Source: an uncultured Oscillatoriales cyanobacterium | GTDB taxonomy: Bacteria; Cyanobacteriota; Cyanobacteriia; Cyanobacteriales; Microcoleaceae | Direction: 5' to 3' | Length of the DNA stretch: 45,109 nucleotides | Assembly (NCBI GenBank): GCA_903893625.1 | Contig: CAITND010000197.1 | Coordinates: 1-45,109 of the forward strand | Part shown: piece by piece, positions 25,212-34,658 of the stretch | Numbering within the stretch: position 1 is the stretch's first letter | Layout of the letters: every line of letters starts with the position of its first letter | Translations under genes and position numbers: made by a program | The notes under the pieces: model-generated | Databases searched by the model: none | Told to the model about the DNA's origin: nothing | The model's input: the letters and a program-made list of their open reading frames with translations, nothing else

Positions 25212-25222
25212 GTGTGAGGAGT
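25212..25222 (+). promoter_or_regulatory. porin ribosome-binding site complementary to the Yfr1 sRNA core
   Basis: GTGTGAGGAGT is the exact reverse complement of ACTCCTCACAC, the 11-base unpaired core conserved in the cyanobacterial sRNA Yfr1. It contains the Shine-Dalgarno GAGGAG and ends 7 bases before the GTG start at 25230. In Prochlorococcus, Yfr1 is known to block translation of outer-membrane porin mRNAs through this core. Regulation here is inferred from the match. Confidence 0.7.
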
Positions 25223-25229
25223 AAATAGA

Positions 25230-27143
25230 GTGTCGAAAATACTACTGAAAGCATGGCTACTCAGTCCCGCCGTATTAGGGGCTAGTCTAGTAGCTCCAAT
25301 AGCAGCGTTCGCTGAGTTACCCGTGACTGAGGCTCAACCGATTGCGATCGCAGCAGCACCCGAAGCATCTGCCTCGGCAGAAATCCCTCAGGAGCCTACC
25401 CAAACTGAGTTAAAAATCAGTGAGCAAGTCTCTGTGACTCCCTTGGACACATTGACCCTCACCCCACCGCAACAGTTAGCTCAGGTTCCCGTCAATCCCC
25501 ATGCAGGAGTTGGGCCAAGTAGAGGCATCGAAACTCCTGCTAATCCTGCTAATAGTGAAATTCCTTTGGCTGATCTCGACGCTGCACCTCAAGCCGATGC
25601 GGTCAGTAATGCCGAGGTGATGCAACAACTGAATGAATATGGACGTGAAGGTCGAGGCAACAAACGCCAAGCTCAAGTGACCTCCGTATCCCAATTATCT
25701 GACGTTGAACCGACAGCTTGGGCATTCCAAGCTCTACAATCCTTGGTAGAACGCTACGGGTGTATTGCCGGATATCCCGATGGCACCTTCAAAGGAAATC
25801 GCGCCTTAACTCGTTTTGAATTCGCGGCTGGGGTGAATGCCTGTTTAGAGCGGATCAATGAACTGATTGATGCCTCTACAAAAGATTTAGTCACCCGCGA
25901 AGACTTGGCGAAACTGCAACGGCTGATGGAAGAGTTTGCGGCTGAGTTAGCCAGCTTACGCGGACGGGTGGCGGTGTTGGAAGCGCGTACCGGAGAACTG
26001 GAAGCCAATCAATTCTCTACCACCACCAAACTGCGTGGAGAAGCGATATTTTGGTTGGGCGAGGGTGAGGGAAATCGGGCGACTAACAACGTAGTTGGCC
26101 GGTTTGCGGATAGTAGCGATGATCCGACCCAAGCCTATTTAGGCTACCGCGCTCGTTTAAACTTTGATACCAGTTTCACGGGTCAAGATTTACTGAGAAC
26201 TCGTTTACAAGCGCAATCAATGCCTGTGTTGAGTGATTATGATCTGTTCAACACTTTAATGGCTCGTACTGTTACAGATGATTACTCAGGTAACATTGTC
26301 TTAGATAACCTCACCTATCGTTTTCCCTTCTCTGAAGGAAAAGGTTTAGTTTGGATCGGGGCGAAAGGGTTAGCCTTGGATGATGTTCAAGACGTTCTGA
26401 CTCCGTTTAGTGATGAAGGCAGTGGTGCGGTGTCCCGTTTTGGACGGTTCAACCCGGCAACCTTTCAAGGCCCTAATGGTGCAGGGGTGGGTTTGGAATA
26501 TGCCTTTAATTGCAATTTTAAAGCCAATATTGGTTATTTAGCTGATGATGGTATCGCTTCTCAAGCCAGTCAGGGTAAAGGTATGTTCAATGGCAATTAC
26601 AGTGCCATGGCTCAATTAGTCTTTGCACCAACTGACAAACTGGTTTTTGCTTTGGATTATAACCACCGTTACTTTTCCAGCGATAACGTATACGTCACGG
26701 GCGGTACAGGCAGTTGGGGTGCTAACAAACCTTTCGGTCAAAACGCCACAACTACAGATAACTTGGGCGTACAAATGAACTGGAAAGTAGCCAGCCATTT
26801 CTCCATCGGCGGTTGGTTTGGTAGTAGCTGGGCTGATCAGAAGACTGGTGGTAACAGTAATGCCACCATTATCAACTGGGCTGCGGTGTTAGGATTCCCC
26901 GATATCCTGCGGGAAGGAGATACGGCAGGTTTAATTGTGGGGATGCCACCAAAAGTTGTTAGCCATGATATTAATGCCTTAGAAGATGAAGACACTTCAA
27001 TTCATATTGAAGGCTTCTATCGCTTCCCCTTCAGCGAGTACATTGCTGTGACACCGGGCTTCTACGTCGTGACCAATCCTGATCACAATAGCAACAACGA
27101 TACTATTTTTGTGGGTACACTGCGGACAACTTTCCGCTTCTAA
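25230..27143 (+). CDS. SLH-OprB outer-membrane porin (iron-uptake/SomA type)
   Basis: A 637-residue porin. A signal peptide ends near PIAAFA (residue 28). A proline- and alanine-rich spacer follows (30-145). Then comes one SLH domain (150-215: LSDVEPTAWAFQALQSLVER, GYPDGTFKGNRALTRFEFAA) that anchors to peptidoglycan. A coiled coil at about 220-255 is followed by the OprB-like beta barrel (258-637), which begins TKLRGEAIFWLG and ends with a terminal Phe (TLRTTFRF), as outer-membrane proteins do. It would let small solutes and inorganic ions cross the outer membrane. Start is GTG at 25230, supported by the strong GAGGAG. Its leader carries the Yfr1-complementary site, and a terminator follows. 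Confidence 0.94.
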   Translation: MSKILLKAWLLSPAVLGASLVAPIAAFAELPVTEAQPIAIAAAPEASASAEIPQEPTQTELKISEQVSVTPLDTLTLTPPQQLAQVPVNPHAGVGPSRGIETPANPANSEIPLADLDAAPQADAVSNAEVMQQLNEYGREGRGNKRQAQVTSVSQLSDVEPTAWAFQALQSLVERYGCIAGYPDGTFKGNRALTRFEFAAGVNACLERINELIDASTKDLVTREDLAKLQRLMEEFAAELASLRGRVAVLEARTGELEANQFSTTTKLRGEAIFWLGEGEGNRATNNVVGRFADSSDDPTQAYLGYRARLNFDTSFTGQDLLRTRLQAQSMPVLSDYDLFNTLMARTVTDDYSGNIVLDNLTYRFPFSEGKGLVWIGAKGLALDDVQDVLTPFSDEGSGAVSRFGRFNPATFQGPNGAGVGLEYAFNCNFKANIGYLADDGIASQASQGKGMFNGNYSAMAQLVFAPTDKLVFALDYNHRYFSSDNVYVTGGTGSWGANKPFGQNATTTDNLGVQMNWKVASHFSIGGWFGSSWADQKTGGNSNATIINWAAVLGFPDILREGDTAGLIVGMPPKVVSHDINALEDEDTSIHIEGFYRFPFSEYIAVTPGFYVVTNPDHNSNNDTIFVGTLRTTFRF

Positions 27144-27174
27144 TTCCCCTTTAATTTAAGAGATATTGAACAAC

Positions 27175-27203
27175 CCAGTTTCCCTGAGAAGCTGGTTTTT
27201 TTT
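27175..27203 (+). terminator. terminator of the porin gene
   Basis: CCAGTTTC (27175-27182) pairs with GAAGCTGG (27188-27195, one G-U) around loop CCTGA, followed by eight T. It lies 31 bases after the porin stop. Confidence 0.85.
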
Positions 27204-27241
27204 ATAGCAGCAAAAAACTAGATTTTTCTCCCTATTCCCTG

Positions 27242-28231
27242 CTATAAATGGTCTTGTTGTGTATAAATTTGTCCTTGATTCCAAAGCGATTGAATCCAAG
27301 TTCCTATAGCCTTGAATAAGCCCAATGTATAGAAGCAAAAACGAGTGATAATTTTGAGAGGGGAACCACTTTTATTGCAAGGAGGATGTCCTAAAACGTG
27401 ACAGTCAAATAATTTAGCAAAAAAGCGCAAACATTGACCGGGAGTTAGATTTTTTAACCCCATAAAAAAGTGATTATGATAAAAAGTAATCTGATATTGA
27501 ACAGAACGGGTACTCATATCATGACAACCTCCCGCTTCTTCTCCTAAATGGATTAAATAGGCTTCTGGGTCGTACCAAATCACATAACCCGTTGGTCTTA
27601 TTCTTAAACAAAAATCTGATTCTTCTCGCACGGCACTGCCTTTAAAGCGTTCATCAAAGGTTAAACCAAATTGCTCAAAAATTTCTCGACGGAAGGACAT
27701 ATTACACCCCCTGGCGGAAATCACTTGTTGGGGTTTAATCGTATGAACTAAATCCAGATGATACCAAGCAATACCGGGATCTTGAGCTTCAGGAGGTAAA
27801 TTTTCAATTGTTAATTTTCCGCCAGAATCACTTAATTTCATCCGATCAAAAACTCGTCCAGCAACAGCCCCGACCTTTTCGGGTGCAGAGGTTTCTCCTG
27901 GGATATAATTACGAGCATGGGCGAGTAAAAATCCTTCTGGGAGTTGAACATCATCATCAATAAACAAAAGAATATCCCCTTGAGAACGCCGTACCGCGTA
28001 ATTTCTAGCTCCGGGTAAACTCGCCCAATCTAAACGATACCATTGAATTTTTCCAGATTGGGTTAACTGTTCTAAATAGGTTTGGGTTTCCGGTTCATGG
28101 GTTGGAGTTTGATCCACGACTAAAACTTCAAAATTAGGATAGGTTTGTTGTAATATTTCAGTTAAGGTTTCGCGTAATACTTGTTCCCGGTTGTAGGTAG
28201 GAATAATTACAGAAATTAAAGGTAAATTCAT
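27242..28231 (-). CDS. glycosyltransferase family 2
   Basis: A 329-residue GT-A enzyme. It opens PLISVIIPTYNREQVLRETL, with LLFIDDDVQLPEGF as the DxD metal/nucleotide-sugar site. SARGCNMSFRREIF and REESDFCLRI provide the acceptor-side motif (ED/E.D.C.R). There is no C-terminal membrane span except a weak hydrophobic part near 285-300. It is the last gene of a leftward operon with an acyltransferase (12-base gap) and an HpsL-like polymerase, so it probably adds a sugar during assembly of an extracellular polysaccharide. Donor and acceptor are unknown. Confidence 0.9.
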   Translation of the reverse strand: MNLPLISVIIPTYNREQVLRETLTEILQQTYPNFEVLVVDQTPTHEPETQTYLEQLTQSGKIQWYRLDWASLPGARNYAVRRSQGDILLFIDDDVQLPEGFLLAHARNYIPGETSAPEKVGAVAGRVFDRMKLSDSGGKLTIENLPPEAQDPGIAWYHLDLVHTIKPQQVISARGCNMSFRREIFEQFGLTFDERFKGSAVREESDFCLRIRPTGYVIWYDPEAYLIHLGEEAGGCHDMSTRSVQYQITFYHNHFFMGLKNLTPGQCLRFFAKLFDCHVLGHPPCNKSGSPLKIITRFCFYTLGLFKAIGTWIQSLWNQGQIYTQQDHL

Positions 28232-28243
28232 GAGTTTATTTTC

Positions 28244-29377
28244 CTAAAATGAAGGTTTGAATTGTTTTTGAATTGTTTTCCTGAGAAATTCCTCTAAACG
28301 AATAAACCCCATTAGATAAATACTAAGTAAGATGGCAATCCCGATGATAGAAATTATAATTTTTAGATAGGGATTTAGACTTAGAGAGCGATTGAAAACC
28401 GGAAGAATAACAAAGAAAAGTGGCTGATGAATCAGATAAATCTGATAGGAATAAATTCCCATCCATGATAACAGGGTTAATCCATAAAATAAATATCCTT
28501 TGTATTCGTTTAACCATTCAAACAACCTGTAACATCCTAAAAATATTAAAGGAGTAAAGAGGATATCAAATCCTAGCATATAAACAATATCAACCTTCGT
28601 CAATCCTAGATAAAGGTAAAAAATTAGTCCTAGTCCAAACACAAGAACTGAAACGGTAAAATCTTGAGTTCTAAAACGATTTTGATTTCGATAGTAAATA
28701 ATTCCCCAATATAGTCCTATGCTATATTGAAAAAAGTAACTTAGAAAGATATTATTTCCCAAAAAGAAGCCAAACAATTTAGAGTGAATACTAAACAAAT
28801 AAAAACCGAAGATTTTGGTAATAACTCCAACAACAATTCCTAAGATTAAAATTGATTTTGGTTTACTTTTACAGCTTAAAAAAATTAAAGGTGTGAGCAG
28901 ATACAATTGTAAAATAACAGTAAAAAACCAAAATCCAGGGTTGATGGATTGCCATTGATAACCTGCTAACCCTAAACAACTAAGGATAAAGTTAAGGGGA
29001 GATTTAATCGAGTATTCATCTTTAAAAATAAAATAAAGCAATAAACTACAAACGACAGCTATAAAGTAAGTAGGATAAATTCTATCTAATCTTTTAAGCA
29101 GCCAAGATTTCCAGTTTGTGGTAATTTCAGGTAAATCATACTTTTGGGCAACAGCAGCGAGAATGTAGCTTGTGTTAAATCCTGCCATTACAAAAAAGAT
29201 ATCAACGGCTGCATATCCAATTTTTGCACCATTTCGGTCTAAGAGAGAAACGAGATGCAGTTTGTCGGGATAATTTTGAAAAAAGTGAAAAAAAAGAATA
29301 CCTAGAATTGCTAAACCTTTCGTTTGATCAATCCAGTCTAAACGCTGTTTTTGAGGGGAATTTACTGTACTAGACAT
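28244..29377 (-). CDS. acyltransferase family 3 (OafA/WecH-like) membrane protein
   Basis: A 377-residue protein with about ten transmembrane helices. The N-terminal LDWIDQTKGLAILGILFFHF holds the conserved Arg-free 'D..KG..I..V..FH' pattern of AT3 enzymes with the catalytic His. Further on VDIFFVMAGFNTSYIL matches the 'FF..SGF' motif. RLDRIYPTYF matches R.RI.P.Y. Such enzymes transfer acetyl or other acyl groups to sugars of surface polysaccharide. It is flanked at 12 and 16 bases by GT2 and HpsL-like genes, which fits decoration of their product. Confidence 0.9.
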   Translation of the reverse strand: MSSTVNSPQKQRLDWIDQTKGLAILGILFFHFFQNYPDKLHLVSLLDRNGAKIGYAAVDIFFVMAGFNTSYILAAVAQKYDLPEITTNWKSWLLKRLDRIYPTYFIAVVCSLLLYFIFKDEYSIKSPLNFILSCLGLAGYQWQSINPGFWFFTVILQLYLLTPLIFLSCKSKPKSILILGIVVGVITKIFGFYLFSIHSKLFGFFLGNNIFLSYFFQYSIGLYWGIIYYRNQNRFRTQDFTVSVLVFGLGLIFYLYLGLTKVDIVYMLGFDILFTPLIFLGCYRLFEWLNEYKGYLFYGLTLLSWMGIYSYQIYLIHQPLFFVILPVFNRSLSLNPYLKIIISIIGIAILLSIYLMGFIRLEEFLRKTIQKQFKPSF

Positions 29378-29393
29378 GAAAAAATATCCTCAT

Positions 29394-31010
29394 TTATATC
29401 TCTGCTTCCAGTTCACCTGCTTCTCTGAGTTTTTTTCGTTCTTCTCGATCAATTTCGGGTAATTTAAACAGTACACCCGCGAAATACCAATAATAAACCG
29501 TAACTGGATCAACATCCAGAGGGTAGTAATAAGTATTGTAACTAATGACTAACACAAATACCCAAAAGGATGCCCCAAAACTGCGTAAATTTTTATCTTT
29601 GATGGAACGATAGGATTTAAAACCAACAATGGTCATGGTAGTGACCAGATAGAGAAAACCCGCTACTCCAATTGGCCCAATTTCAAAAATCAGTTTAGGA
29701 TAGTAGGTTTCAATCAAAGCAGTTTTCCCAAAAATCCGAGCAGCATTTGTCGCACGTCCCAGTCCTTTGCCTAAAATCCCTTTTTGCCCGCCGCTACTGT
29801 TTCCAAACTGTTCTGAGATGAAATCTGTGGGGGGGGAAGCATTCCAACGACCGACAAAGCTATCGATTCGTTCTTGCAAAAATGCTGGGCTGGCTGCGGC
29901 GACAATTCCTAAGATTAAACCTAGTCCGGCGAGGATGGGAAGAAATCGTTTTAAATTGGCAACTTGTCCGGTTAAAACTAATAGAATAATCGTGACAACG
30001 GGAACTAATGCTAAGGCAATTCGTTGACCGGAAATAACGGCATTTACAAATACCAGTGCCATTCCTCCTAAACCAATCATTCGCCAGAGGGGAGAGGGAT
30101 CACTAAACGCACTAGCAAAGGTAAAAAAAGCATTAGCAATTAAAAACCAAGCCCATTGCCAAGGAGCAACAAAGGTTCCGGGTAAACGAATCATATTTTG
30201 AGAGGGACTAAAGACTAAAGATCCACCCACAAAACATTTAGCATCAAGAGTGGCTTTGAATAAATCATCCCCACTGAGATCATCGGTTCCTTTACAACGA
30301 CCACTAGCCAGCATTTGATATTGGATGACTCCTAAAACACAACAGATTATGGCTAAAATCAGGGTTAAACGAGTCAAAAATAAAAGCTCTTTTTTGCCTT
30401 TAATTTGATAATAAGAACAGGTGATTAAGGGTAAATATCCAATAAAGGATTTTAATCCCATTAATCCTAGTAAAATGGGTTTGTCTCCGCCTTCTGGTTT
30501 CAGTTGTTGTAATCCATTAACTAATAGTAGAGTTAAGCCACAGATGCCAAGAAGCACCATCAAAGGTTGCTTAATTGCTTTGGGAACAATCATTGGCATT
30601 CCTTTGCGTTTCCATTCCTGATATTTGGCAAATAAGGCTGGAAAATAAAAGCCATCTTTAGCGAGTTGAAATATTGGGCTTCCTCCGCCAATCCAGTAGG
30701 TGACTGTGCCACTAAAGGGCAGGTAAATTAAAAACCCCCATAATGCCATATCAGGGTAAAGATAGGATAGGCCTACAATTAAAATTCCGCCTCCCCCGGC
30801 GATCGCTAATTTGGGTTCAGCAACAACGAATAAAATCCCTCCAATAATAGCAGAAACAGCAATAATCCCAGAGGCTGAAGAAATGACTTTCTTAATCGCT
30901 TTTGCTCGTTGCTTTTTGCGAAGTTTAATTTCTGCTTTACTTAATGTAGGTTTCTTAGGTTTAGATTTTTTTTTAGTGGGTTTTCGCTTTTTTTTTGCTT
31001 TTGTAACCAT
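29394..31010 (-). CDS. hpsL: HpsL-like polysaccharide polymerase/ligase
   Basis: A 538-residue membrane protein. The first 45 residues are extremely basic (KKKRKPTKKKSKPKKP). About 11 helices follow. The loop FSGTVTYWIGGGSPIFQLAK and the region SGQRIALALVPVV resemble HpsL, which I recall from hormogonium polysaccharide loci in filamentous cyanobacteria, and more broadly Wzy/WaaL O-antigen polymerases. The long periplasmic loop (about 370-430: ERIDSFVGRW, GKGLGRATNAARIFG) is the expected catalytic loop. It heads the operon hpsL-acyltransferase-GT2. Role inferred: polymerising or ligating exopolysaccharide. A clear Wzx flippase is not in the window. Confidence 0.72.
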   Translation of the reverse strand: MVTKAKKKRKPTKKKSKPKKPTLSKAEIKLRKKQRAKAIKKVISSASGIIAVSAIIGGILFVVAEPKLAIAGGGGILIVGLSYLYPDMALWGFLIYLPFSGTVTYWIGGGSPIFQLAKDGFYFPALFAKYQEWKRKGMPMIVPKAIKQPLMVLLGICGLTLLLVNGLQQLKPEGGDKPILLGLMGLKSFIGYLPLITCSYYQIKGKKELLFLTRLTLILAIICCVLGVIQYQMLASGRCKGTDDLSGDDLFKATLDAKCFVGGSLVFSPSQNMIRLPGTFVAPWQWAWFLIANAFFTFASAFSDPSPLWRMIGLGGMALVFVNAVISGQRIALALVPVVTIILLVLTGQVANLKRFLPILAGLGLILGIVAAASPAFLQERIDSFVGRWNASPPTDFISEQFGNSSGGQKGILGKGLGRATNAARIFGKTALIETYYPKLIFEIGPIGVAGFLYLVTTMTIVGFKSYRSIKDKNLRSFGASFWVFVLVISYNTYYYPLDVDPVTVYYWYFAGVLFKLPEIDREERKKLREAGELEAEI

Positions 31011-31022
31011 GTCAATTAGGGA

Positions 31023-31046
31023 GAGCAGACAGGAGACAGGAGATAG
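31023..31046. repeat. short heptamer repeat (CAGGAGA)
   Basis: Two exact and two degraded units, in the leader of the HpsL-like gene, about 13 bases upstream of its ATG. Confidence 0.6.
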
Positions 31047-31130
31047 AAGTTATTTGTTAGGGGTTAAAAAAAGAATAAACGGCATGAATTTAGCCCCATT
31101 ATAAATCAAGTTTCAAGGGGTGGTCACGAA

Positions 31131-31176
31131 ATCGCTGGCCGATGGGGATACAATCGAACCCTTCCTGACCAGCGAT
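31131..31176. terminator. inverted repeat downstream of glmM
   Basis: ATCGCTGG (31131-31138) and CCAGCGAT (31169-31176) are 8-base inverse copies about 30 bases after the glmM stop. There is no clear T run in the direction of glmM, so termination is possible but weak. Confidence 0.35.
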
Positions 31177-31204
31177 GAAGGATTTATGAAAACAATATTA
31201 ACTG

Positions 31205-32680
31205 TTAAACGGCTAAATATTGCTGAACTACGAATACTAACTGATTTGCCCAATATTCGGCTAAATCAGCACCTTCAGCTTCTACCATTACCCTAATTAA
31301 AGGTTCTGTTCCCGACGCCCGGACTAAAATTCGCCCTTGATCTCCCATTGCTTGTTCTGCGGTTTCAATAGCTTTAATCACAGGTTCACAGTGTTTCCAA
31401 TTGCGCCTTTGGTGAACGTCTTCAACCCGGATATTTTTTAACAGTTGGGGATAGGTTTGGAAACTATTATTAACTAATTCTGCCAAAGACTGACCGGAAC
31501 GTTTAACTAATGTGGCCAAATGTAAGGCCGTCAGTAACCCATCCCCACTAATTCCATAATGGTGACAGAGAATATGTCCCGACTGTTCACCCCCTAACAT
31601 CGCCCCGGTACGTTTCATCTCGGCGTGAACGTGCTGGTCGCCTACGGGAGTCCGAATTAGTTGGCCCCCGAACTGTTGCCAAGCCCGTTCAAAACCCAGG
31701 TTAGCCATCACCGTTGAAATAATTAAATTGTCCGGGAGTTGTCCCGTTTTGCTGAGGGTTTGACCCCAAAAATATAGAATATAATCCCCATCCACCGTCC
31801 GACCTTGGCCATCAACAGCCAAAACCCGATCCGCATCGCCATCAAAGGCAAATCCAATATCAGCTTTGTGTTCTAAAACAGTCTGTTGTAGGGCGTGTAA
31901 ATGGGTAGAACCGCAATTGACATTAATTTGATCGCCATTGGGTTGATCATGGAGACAAATCACCTCTGCCCCCATTTCTGTAAAGACTTGGGCTGCTAAG
32001 GGAACTGCCGCCCCCCAGGCTAAATCTAAAACCACCCGCATTCGGTGTAAATTCGTGACCGGGAGTAACGGCCCATGTAGAGATTGGGCATAATTTCTAA
32101 TCAGTTCTGGCCGATAATAGTGTTGGCCACAGTCACTATAAACAATCGGAAAATCCGCCTTTCCTCTAATTCCCGCCTCTATTTGCTGCTGTAGGGCGGT
32201 GGATAGTTTTGTACCATCTTTTCCAAAAAACTTGATTCCGTTGTCTTCTGGGGGGTTATGGCTGGCGGAAATCATCACTCCACCAATAGCCTCAGAGGTT
32301 AGGGTTAAATAAGAGACTCCTGGCGTGGGACAAACCCCAATATGCCAGACTTCCAACCCCGCAGCAATTAATCCGGCGGAGAGGGCCATTGCTAACATAT
32401 TGCCAGAGGTGCGGGTATCTTGGCCTAAAATTACGGGGCCGGGATGTTGGGCTTGTTGTCGTAAAACTTGCCCCGCCCAGAAGCCCACTTGTAAAGCTAG
32501 AGGCGCACTTAGGAGTCCTCCAACCCGTCCCCGGATGCCATCGGTTCCAAACAGTGGGGTGGTGGGGAGTTCCCCGACTTGATCAGTAAAGCCAAAATGG
32601 GAGATAGTTCGAGGTTGGGCGGTGTTGGCTTCTTTTTGCAGCGAACTAAAGTTCTGAGTCCGAGCGGGTGTTGCGACCAT
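31205..32680 (-). CDS. glmM: phosphoglucosamine mutase
   Basis: A 491-residue GlmM, which converts glucosamine-6-phosphate to glucosamine-1-phosphate for UDP-GlcNAc, peptidoglycan and LPS. After a 40-residue N-terminal extension, [12 protein letters not shown] (43-54) is the GlmM-specific opening. The phosphoserine loop [16 protein letters not shown] has S140 as the catalytic residue. FDGDADRV gives the Mg2+ site, GGEQSGHI the sugar-binding loop and [12 protein letters not shown] the phosphate site. All are intact. The extension seems poorly conserved, and a shorter start cannot be excluded. It is transcribed leftward, away from the GT-C operon. Confidence 0.95.
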   Translation of the reverse strand: MVATPARTQNFSSLQKEANTAQPRTISHFGFTDQVGELPTTPLFGTDGIRGRVGGLLSAPLALQVGFWAGQVLRQQAQHPGPVILGQDTRTSGNMLAMALSAGLIAAGLEVWHIGVCPTPGVSYLTLTSEAIGGVMISASHNPPEDNGIKFFGKDGTKLSTALQQQIEAGIRGKADFPIVYSDCGQHYYRPELIRNYAQSLHGPLLPVTNLHRMRVVLDLAWGAAVPLAAQVFTEMGAEVICLHDQPNGDQINVNCGSTHLHALQQTVLEHKADIGFAFDGDADRVLAVDGQGRTVDGDYILYFWGQTLSKTGQLPDNLIISTVMANLGFERAWQQFGGQLIRTPVGDQHVHAEMKRTGAMLGGEQSGHILCHHYGISGDGLLTALHLATLVKRSGQSLAELVNNSFQTYPQLLKNIRVEDVHQRRNWKHCEPVIKAIETAEQAMGDQGRILVRASGTEPLIRVMVEAEGADLAEYWANQLVFVVQQYLAV

Positions 32681-32868
32681 AAAAATTCACTCCTCTTAAT
32701 ATATTCACACACTCAATGTGGAGCATAGCACGTCAGGAACGGAGGTCAACTCTCTGCCTATGGATTGTGTTGAATCACGGGGGCTAAAATTCACTGATTT
32801 AATATTACCCGTTGAGACTCTATTTTGTTTGTTCAAAAAGTTTAAATGAATTTTGGGGAGTTAATGAC

Positions 32869-32897
32869 TTGACAGGATCACCTTAAAACCTGATACT
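32869..32897 (+). promoter_or_regulatory. sigma70-type promoter of the GT-C/FAD-GtrA operon
   Basis: TTGACA (32869-32874), a 17-base spacer and GATACT (32892-32897). A start near 32904 would give a leader of about 39 bases before ATG 32943. Confidence 0.6.
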
Positions 32898-32942
32898 GAA
32901 AAAACTTGCCCTAAATCCGTTCATCTGAACTTTAACACGGTA

Positions 32943-34616
32943 ATGAAGACAAAAACTTTCCCAAAAATATCTTTTTACTCGATAATTTTAATTGGAATTA
33001 TTGCCCTAACTGGATTCATTGCTTATTCTAGTATTCTCAATAGTTTTTTTCTCTCGGATGATTTTGTTTTAATTGCCTTAATGTCTAAATTAGGGCCGTT
33101 GGGGTTGTGGATGAATCAACAACACGGTCAATCGTTATTTTTTCGTCCTTTGTTGGGATTAATTAGTTTTTTAGATTATCAAATTTGGGGATTAAATGCT
33201 TTTGGCTACCATTTGACTAATTTTGGCTTTCATTTAGGAAATTCGTTTTTAGTGGGGAGAATTGCCTTTTTATTGAGTTTGAATTTAAGATTAGAATTAA
33301 AATTAAAACGATTTCTTCCTTATTTTGCCGGATTTATTTTTCTATTATTACCCTCCCATTCTGAGGCTGTTTCTTGGATTTCTGCCCGCACGGATGTCAT
33401 CGCCACATTTTTTGCCTTACTCTCCTTTTTAACCTATTTAACCTTTAAGCAATTTTATCAACCCTTGCAATTATGGATCTCTTTAGCTGCCTTTTTAGCT
33501 GCGTTATTGTGTAAAGAATCGATTGTTACTTTTCCAGGGTTAATTTTAGCCTATGAACTCTACCAATATTTACAAGAAAAACCCCGAACCTTCAATAAAC
33601 TCTTGACAATATTTTCACTTTATGGAGCAGTTTTAGGCTTTTATTTTATTTGTCGATATCTGAAACTAGGAACCTTAATCGGGGGGTATGGAGGAAGAAT
33701 TCATCTTCAGTTTAATCCGATCCAAATTTTATACAATTTAATAATTTATCCGACTCGTAGCTTTTTACCCCCTCAACTTAATTCTAATTTAATATTTTGG
33801 GTTGAAGCCTTTGTAGGATTAATTTTAATCTCTCTCTTAGCTCTAATTTTAAGTTATTATAAACATCAACTCAACTCTCAAATTCCTCAAACCCTAATCT
33901 TATTGATTGTAGGATTTTGGATTTGTGTTTTACCCGCAATTAATGTTTCTGTTTCTCCCTTTGATACCCAAGGAGAACGTTATTTATATTGGGCTTCTAG
34001 TTTCACCTCTATTTATATCGCCTTAGTGTTCACAATTTTAGTCAGTAATTTTCAACTCTGTTTAATCCTCTCCTCAATTATATTATTCAGTTTAGGATTA
34101 TCCTTGCACTCCGTTAACCAAAACTGGAAATTCGCCGGAGAACTCTCTCAAAGTTTATTAACCAGTCTACAAAAAACAACCATAGAATCCCCGATAATTA
34201 CCAGTGTTCCCGATAATTATCGAGGAGCTTATGTATATCGAACGGGATTAATCCAAGGACTCTATCTTTTTGATCCTGATAATCGCTTTAATATTCAATT
34301 TGAGAAAAAACAAACCGATAAACCTTTTGAAAAAGTCAGATTTTATACCGATAATATTTTATTGATTATGATGAATACGCTGTTAGAACCCACCGATGAA
34401 ATTATCGTTAATTCCCTAAAACCTAATCAATATCAATTAAAATTATCCAATCCCCAAACCCGATTTTTTCTCACTCCCAAAAATACAGTCGTCACTAAAG
34501 ATTATCACATCAGCAATGTACAACCCCAAACCTATACCCTAAATTTGAACAATCCTAGCCGTTCTCAGGATTTATTGTTGTATTCGTCGGGAAAGTTTGT
34601 TAAACTATCGAACTAA
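32943..34616 (+). CDS. GT-C membrane glycosyltransferase (PMT/TMTC-like)
   Basis: A 557-residue protein with about ten helices in the first 400 residues. After the first helix the loop NSFFLSDDFVLIALMSKLG carries the acidic pair (DD) expected at the active site of polyprenyl-phosphate-sugar-using GT-C enzymes. FRPLLGLISFLDYQIWGLNA, GYHLTNFGFHLGN, HSEAVSWISARTDV and LCKESIVTFP follow, which match bacterial relatives of TMTC-type O-mannosyltransferases. The last 150 residues are a soluble tail without TPR repeats. It is first in a three-gene operon with an FAD-GtrA fusion and another membrane protein. Substrate unknown. Confidence 0.78.
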   Translation: MKTKTFPKISFYSIILIGIIALTGFIAYSSILNSFFLSDDFVLIALMSKLGPLGLWMNQQHGQSLFFRPLLGLISFLDYQIWGLNAFGYHLTNFGFHLGNSFLVGRIAFLLSLNLRLELKLKRFLPYFAGFIFLLLPSHSEAVSWISARTDVIATFFALLSFLTYLTFKQFYQPLQLWISLAAFLAALLCKESIVTFPGLILAYELYQYLQEKPRTFNKLLTIFSLYGAVLGFYFICRYLKLGTLIGGYGGRIHLQFNPIQILYNLIIYPTRSFLPPQLNSNLIFWVEAFVGLILISLLALILSYYKHQLNSQIPQTLILLIVGFWICVLPAINVSVSPFDTQGERYLYWASSFTSIYIALVFTILVSNFQLCLILSSIILFSLGLSLHSVNQNWKFAGELSQSLLTSLQKTTIESPIITSVPDNYRGAYVYRTGLIQGLYLFDPDNRFNIQFEKKQTDKPFEKVRFYTDNILLIMMNTLLEPTDEIIVNSLKPNQYQLKLSNPQTRFFLTPKNTVVTKDYHISNVQPQTYTLNLNNPSRSQDLLLYSSGKFVKLSN

Positions 34617-34658
34617 TCTTGTATCATAGAGACAATTTATCAAACGATAATATTAGGT

